From positions 1 through 17,872 of the forward strand of contig JALWSJ010000229.1 of assembly GCA_026993705.1 (NCBI GenBank): 17,872 nt of DNA. The letters are read 5' to 3'. Source of the DNA: Flavobacteriales bacterium. GTDB taxonomy: Bacteria > Bacteroidota > Bacteroidia > Flavobacteriales_D > Parvicellaceae. Below, piece after piece: positions 14,260 through 17,872 of the stretch (the first letter of the stretch is position 1; every line of letters begins with the position of its first letter). The notes beneath the pieces are model-generated. The model was not told the DNA's origin. It was given only the letters and a program-made list of their open reading frames with translations, and did no database searches. The position numbers and the translations under genes are program-made.

Positions 14260-15408
14260 ATGAAAAAAATAACTTTACTCATCGGAATTTTCTTTTATTC
14301 ACTCCTTTTTTCGGCCCAACAAACATGTATTGATTTTGAAGGATTAACTTACAGTTACTCAACACCAAGCGGTCAACCCGAAACAGGAGATCATTTTATG
14401 TTCTCAGATCAAAATGTTGATTTTTATTTCACTGGACTTGGTGGTTCGTGGGGGTATTATAACGGTGATATTCGTTCCAATGGTAATAACTGTATGACAA
14501 ATAACTATTTGTATTCGAACTATCAAATTAAGATTGATTTATCAAATATGGCAAATTCTTATGGTCATAGGCTAGTAACTTTTGATTTTGACTATGGTGC
14601 TTTTACTTCATTAGTCATATATGTAGGAACAGATACTTTGTATGCTTTCAATCCTCCATTGAGCACCGTTACGTCTAATAATAATTACATTGTTGTTGAT
14701 ACGCTAGGTAATTCTAATTGCTTAAAAGTTACACTTGAAGGTGTTTTTGATTCTTTTATTGTCGAAGGTTATTACTCAGCAATAGACAACATTTGCATAG
14801 AAAACAATTATTGCGGATATAATGATTATAATAATTTTGATAATCCATTTCATATAAATGCAGATTTTGAAACGAGTACGGTAGGTGATTCTATTGAGTT
14901 TCATATGATTGAATACCCTTACAGCCCTTACAATTACATTGATTACGGATGTTATGATATCAATGTTTATGATGAAAATTATACTTCTGTTGGATCATTT
15001 GCAAATGATTGCTATTCTCCATATGAATCTGTTTATTTCCCGATTGGAACTGCTCAATCTTACAGTTTTGAATTTGGAGGAGGTTATTATATTCTAGATA
15101 GTTATGGTTGTCCAGTTAGGGATTTTTATGTAAATAATGTCTATGATAATACATCGACATTTATAAAGAGCAATGAAGAAAAGCAACTTTCTCTTTTTCC
15201 TAATCCAGTACGTTCTACTTTTTCTATATCGGTGAATGATAAAATTGAGAAAGTTCTTCTTTATTCGTTAAGCGGTCAATTGGTTCGTACATATAGTGCT
15301 TTCGATGTTAATAACACCACAAATGTGTCAGATTTACCATCGGGAATTTATATCGTTAAAATAATTACACCAAACAAAGAGTATAACGAACGGTTAACAA
15401 AGTTGTAA
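14260..15408 (+). CDS. Secreted protein with T9SS type A sorting domain
   Basis: This 382-residue protein has a signal peptide (1-19, LLIGIFFYSLLFSA before Gln20) and a C-terminal T9SS type A sorting domain at about 309-382: LSLFPNPVRSTFSISV, KVLLYSLSGQLVRTY, VSDLPSGIYIVKI and a basic end, NERLTKL. It should cross the outer membrane by T9SS and be released or anchored with loss of the sorting domain. The region between (21-308) is rich in Tyr, Asn, Asp and Ser. It has eight cysteines (23, 78, 154, 179, 185, 231, 251, 284) and looks all-beta: a first part starting CIDFEGL to about residue 180, and a second from about 185 to 300. I do not recognise a catalytic motif. It may be an adhesin or carbohydrate-binding protein, but that is a guess. 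It stands alone downstream of repeat copy C. Confidence 0.88.
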   Translation: MKKITLLIGIFFYSLLFSAQQTCIDFEGLTYSYSTPSGQPETGDHFMFSDQNVDFYFTGLGGSWGYYNGDIRSNGNNCMTNNYLYSNYQIKIDLSNMANSYGHRLVTFDFDYGAFTSLVIYVGTDTLYAFNPPLSTVTSNNNYIVVDTLGNSNCLKVTLEGVFDSFIVEGYYSAIDNICIENNYCGYNDYNNFDNPFHINADFETSTVGDSIEFHMIEYPYSPYNYIDYGCYDINVYDENYTSVGSFANDCYSPYESVYFPIGTAQSYSFEFGGGYYILDSYGCPVRDFYVNNVYDNTSTFIKSNEEKQLSLFPNPVRSTFSISVNDKIEKVLLYSLSGQLVRTYSAFDVNNTTNVSDLPSGIYIVKIITPNKEYNERLTKL

Positions 15409-15410
15409 AT

Positions 15411-15450
15411 CACCTTTTTAAATTCTTTTATTGCGAGGTTGTGAAAGGTG
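15411..15450 (+). terminator. Possible weak terminator hairpin after the T9SS-protein gene
   Basis: CACCTTT (15411-15417) and AAAGGTG (15444-15450) are a perfect 7-bp inverted repeat just after the stop codon, with a 26-base loop and no immediate T-run. The long loop makes this uncertain. Confidence 0.3.
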
Positions 15451-15609
15451 TCTAATGAACATTTTGATTTTTTATAATGAAATAACTTACGATTTAAGGA
15501 TTATTAAACTATAGAATAAAATGTTACTTGCGGATGTATGGAGATTAAGGTGTTTCCCTTGCTGTTGATTATTATATGTAAAAATGATAAATATATCAGT
15601 CTTTTATTA

Positions 15610-15617
15610 TAGTTTTG
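15610..15617 (+). promoter_or_regulatory. Candidate -7 promoter element of the glycan cluster
   Basis: TAGTTTTG matches TAnnTTTG exactly and ends 21 bases before the ATG at 15639. The alternative TTG start at 15615 would lie within this element, which favours the ATG. Confidence 0.55.
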
Positions 15618-15638
15618 GGGATAAATAAAATACTTCAA

Positions 15639-16529
15639 ATGATTAAGATAATTAAGAAAATAATCCCTCAGCCTATTAAAAAGATAGTAAAATCAAAGTT
15701 AAGAAAAGAGAAATTTAAACAATTTAAAAAGGATTCTGTTGTTTTAACAAAAGAAGAATTGGTAAAAGGATTTAAGAAATCGGGTATTGAGAAAGGGGAT
15801 ATTCTCTTTATTCATTCTTCTCTTAAAGGTTTGGGATATATTCAAAACGGACCACAAGATGTTATAGATGCTTTCAAACAGGTGGTAGGAGAGGAGGGAA
15901 CTTTGATTTTTCCTGTTTTTACGATAGATATGTCGATGTTAAAAACGCTTAAGTCTGGTGCCGTTTTTTGTCCAAAGTCTTCGCCATCTACAGTTGGTTC
16001 CATAACGAATGCTTTTTTAAAGAATGAAAATGTTTTTAGGAGTTTGCATCCTACGCATTCGGTAGCAGCTTGGGGAAAATATGCTGAGTATATAACAAAA
16101 GATCATCATACGGCAGGTTCTAATTTTGGAGATAACACTCCTTTTGGTCGTTTTTTAGAGTTAAACGGAAAACTTTTAGGGTTGGGTATAAAATATGATA
16201 ATGTTACTTTTTATCATACATACGAGGATTTGCATTTGTCGAAGTTCCCTAAAGTTTATTTGGATGAGCCTTTTAAAGCTAAAATAAAAAATCATCAAGG
16301 GGAAGAACTTGAGTTATCTGTTTTTTGTCATAATCCCGAATTTCATAAAACTAGAATTGAAAAAGATCCTATGGTAGAACGGTTTTTCTCTGATTATTTT
16401 GAGCAAAATGGTATATCTAAAAAAACTAAAATTGGTCAAGGATTTTTGTGGTGGATGTATGCCGCAGATGTAATAAAATCCTTAGATTTGCTTTATAAAC
16501 AAGATAAGACAATCTATAAAGTAAATTAA
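15639..16529 (+). CDS. AAC(3)-family N-acetyltransferase
   Basis: This 296-residue cytoplasmic enzyme is of the aminoglycoside 3-N-acetyltransferase fold family. It uses acetyl-CoA (or another acyl donor) to acylate an amino group. Seen are FIHSSLKGLG (57-66), the donor-site segment GTLIFPVF (87-94), SLHPTHSVAAWG (135-146, with His137 and His140), a DNTPFGRF segment (165-172) and GLGIKYDNVTFYHTYED (181-197), in family order. A Lys-rich amphipathic N-terminus (residues 1-31) precedes the domain. I start at ATG 15639, 21 bases after a TAnnTTTG element, not at the TTG 15615. The next gene begins 2 bp after the stop. With an SDR and a deacetylase-like gene following, acylation of an amino sugar in surface glycan synthesis is more likely than antibiotic resistance, though this is inference. 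Confidence 0.85.
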   Translation: MIKIIKKIIPQPIKKIVKSKLRKEKFKQFKKDSVVLTKEELVKGFKKSGIEKGDILFIHSSLKGLGYIQNGPQDVIDAFKQVVGEEGTLIFPVFTIDMSMLKTLKSGAVFCPKSSPSTVGSITNAFLKNENVFRSLHPTHSVAAWGKYAEYITKDHHTAGSNFGDNTPFGRFLELNGKLLGLGIKYDNVTFYHTYEDLHLSKFPKVYLDEPFKAKIKNHQGEELELSVFCHNPEFHKTRIEKDPMVERFFSDYFEQNGISKKTKIGQGFLWWMYAADVIKSLDLLYKQDKTIYKVN

Positions 16530-16531
16530 GT

Positions 16532-17185
16532 ATGAAAAAAAATATAGCACTATTTGGAGGAACAGGTGGGTTAGGGTCTCAATTGGTAGAAGAATTAAAA
16601 TTGAAATATAATGTTATTCCTTTAGGTTCAAAAGATGTAGATATACAAGACTTTGAAGCCGTTTCTGATTTTTTTCAACACAATGAGATTGATATTGTCC
16701 TAAATTTTAGTGGTGTAAATTACGATAGTTTTATGCACAAGTATTCTAAGGAGAATATCAAAGAGAGAGATCGTCTTATCGATATAAACATAAAAGGAAC
16801 ATCCAATATAGTTAGTAATGCTTTGGTTAAGATGCGAGAAAAGAAATATGGAAGAATTGTTTTGGTTTCTTCGATTCTTGCAGAATCTCCTGTTGTTAGT
16901 ACTGGTATTTATGCTGGATGTAAAGGATTTATTGATAGTTTGACTAAAACTGTTGCTTTAGAAAATGCATCAAAAGGGATAACTTGTAATAGTATTCAAT
17001 TAGGATATTTTGATGGTGGATTGACGTATGATATTCCTGAAGAATTTAGGAATGGAATCATCAAAACGATTCCGATGAAAAGACTTGGTAAAGTTAAAGA
17101 AATTGCTAAAATAATTGAAATGTTCATTGATGTTGAATACATTACAGGGACTAATATAAAAGTAAATGGAGGCTTAGATTTTTAA
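16532..17185 (+). CDS. SDR family oxidoreductase
   Basis: This 217-residue classical short-chain dehydrogenase/reductase is an NAD(P)-dependent oxidoreductase of the FabG-like type. It shows the nucleotide-binding GGTGGLG (9-15), NFSG (58-61, in place of the common NNAG), the catalytic Ser113 or Ser114 in LVSSI, the YAGCK pair (Tyr127 and Lys131) and the C-terminal TGTNIKVNGG typical of FabG-like enzymes. The protein is somewhat shorter than the usual 240-250 residues, mainly between the Rossmann start and NFSG. It starts 2 bp after the AAC(3)-family gene and ends 3 bp before the deacetylase-like gene, a tight operon. The substrate is probably a sugar or acyl intermediate of a surface polysaccharide; the sequence alone does not show which. 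Confidence 0.9.
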   Translation: MKKNIALFGGTGGLGSQLVEELKLKYNVIPLGSKDVDIQDFEAVSDFFQHNEIDIVLNFSGVNYDSFMHKYSKENIKERDRLIDINIKGTSNIVSNALVKMREKKYGRIVLVSSILAESPVVSTGIYAGCKGFIDSLTKTVALENASKGITCNSIQLGYFDGGLTYDIPEEFRNGIIKTIPMKRLGKVKEIAKIIEMFIDVEYITGTNIKVNGGLDF

Positions 17186-17188
17186 GAA

Positions 17189-17872
17189 ATGATTGAGAAA
17201 CAAATACTTTTTACGTTTGATTATGAGTTGTTTTTAGGAGCTAAAAGTGGGCATGTGAAAAATTGTATGCTTGAGCCGACAAATCGACTTGTAGCTATTC
17301 TCAACAAATATAATGTAAAAGGTATTTTTTTCGTTGATTGCTCTTTTTTATCTAGGTTAGAGGTGGAGGCTCAGATTCATAATAGAGCTAAAAATGATTA
17401 TAATGGTATAAAAAAACAATTGGAATCTTTAGTTGAGCAAGGGCATTATGTTTATCCGCATATTCATCCTCATTGGATAGATGCAACATATCTACCCGAT
17501 GTAAATGAGTGGGATTTATCTAATGTTTCTAAATATAGAATGGATGCATTGAGTGATGAAGAACGTAGTGATCATTTTAGTAAGGCTATAAAAGCTTTGA
17601 ATAGTATATTGAATAATGTAAAATTGGGATATACAATAGAAGCATACAGGGCTGGAGGATGGTGTATTCAGCCCTTTGATATTTTTGCTCCTTTGTTTGA
17701 TGCTCATAATGTTACAACCGATTTTTCTGTTTTGGGCGGAGCTAAAAAAGAAGGGAATACACTTCGTTTCGATTTTGAAAATATAGAATGCAACTCTACA
17801 CCTTATTATTTTAATTCTTGTGTTACTCAAAAATCTGAAACGGGGAAATATAAAGAGTTTCCTATTTCAAGT
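17189..17872 (+). CDS. Polysaccharide deacetylase-like (NodB-fold) protein, 3' partial
   Basis: The frame is open from ATG 17189 to the last base of the window (228 codons, no stop), so the gene continues to the right. It begins MIEKQILFTFDYELFLGAKS, where Asp11 in FTFDYE is in the place of the first NodB metal ligand. A His cluster YPHIHPHW (residues 89-96; His91 and His95 have the HxxxH spacing of the metal site) follows at the usual distance. Later EAYRAGGWCIQPFD (151-164) matches the Arg-containing motif of carbohydrate esterase family 4-like proteins. The family removes N- or O-acetyl groups from glycans. No signal peptide is present, so the protein is cytoplasmic, as for deacetylases of nucleotide- or lipid-linked sugars. 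It starts 3 bp after the SDR gene in the same operon. Confidence 0.8.
   Translation, partial: MIEKQILFTFDYELFLGAKSGHVKNCMLEPTNRLVAILNKYNVKGIFFVDCSFLSRLEVEAQIHNRAKNDYNGIKKQLESLVEQGHYVYPHIHPHWIDATYLPDVNEWDLSNVSKYRMDALSDEERSDHFSKAIKALNSILNNVKLGYTIEAYRAGGWCIQPFDIFAPLFDAHNVTTDFSVLGGAKKEGNTLRFDFENIECNSTPYYFNSCVTQKSETGKYKEFPISS

Noticed and set aside
15639..16529. Aminoglycoside resistance gene
   Set aside because: The fold family fits, but the neighbours are an SDR and a deacetylase-like gene in the same operon, which points to glycan modification; resistance cannot be claimed from the sequence.
17516..17830. 104-codon minus-strand frame at the right edge
   Set aside because: It lies opposite the deacetylase-like gene, which has family motifs and runs to the window end.

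Overview
The window looks like chromosomal DNA of a low-GC Bacteroidota, most likely class Flavobacteriia. The support is a secreted protein with a type IX secretion (T9SS) C-terminal sorting domain, DUF6089/PorG-like outer-membrane barrels, a PorE-like TPR/PD40 protein, an exported ChaN-like protein, SiaB/SiaC family proteins, promoters of the Bacteroidota TAnnTTTG type, and mostly missing Shine-Dalgarno sequences. I saw no tRNA, rRNA, CRISPR array, transposase or prophage gene.

Layout. Positions 1-1723 hold two tandem paralogous outer-membrane beta-barrel genes, the first cut by the window edge. Positions 1994-5140 hold a large UvrD/AddA-like helicase-nuclease. Then come ffh (5561-6907), a ChaN-like haem-uptake-family protein (7204-8070), a SiaB-like kinase and SiaC-like phosphoprotein pair (8241-9201), an intrinsic terminator, and cmk (9279-9974). 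A probable envelope operon follows at 10071-12883: a PorE-like TPR/PD40 protein without an OmpA domain, a rhomboid protease, and a peptide deformylase carrying a lipoprotein signal. Converging on it from the minus strand are a GNAT acetyltransferase and an ECF sigma factor (13923 down to 12890). A T9SS-exported protein lies at 14260-15408. From 15639 to the right edge is the start of what is probably a surface-glycan cluster: an AAC(3)-family acetyltransferase, an SDR oxidoreductase and a NodB-type deacetylase-like gene that runs off the window.

The most unusual feature is a repeat family of about 220-320 bp that fills three intergenic gaps: copy A 5140-5460 (+), copy B 6915-7183 (-) and copy C 13948-14168 (+). 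The copies share nearly invariant blocks interrupted by stem-loops. At two of the stems the sequence differs among copies while base pairing is kept, so structure appears to be conserved rather than sequence. In copy A the third part is a 159-bp imperfect inverted repeat. No gene in the window explains these elements. They may be a non-autonomous, hairpin-type mobile element or a structured RNA. Other points worth a second look are the exported deformylase, the SiaB/SiaC pair without its partners, and a probably leaderless GNAT gene whose promoter touches copy C.
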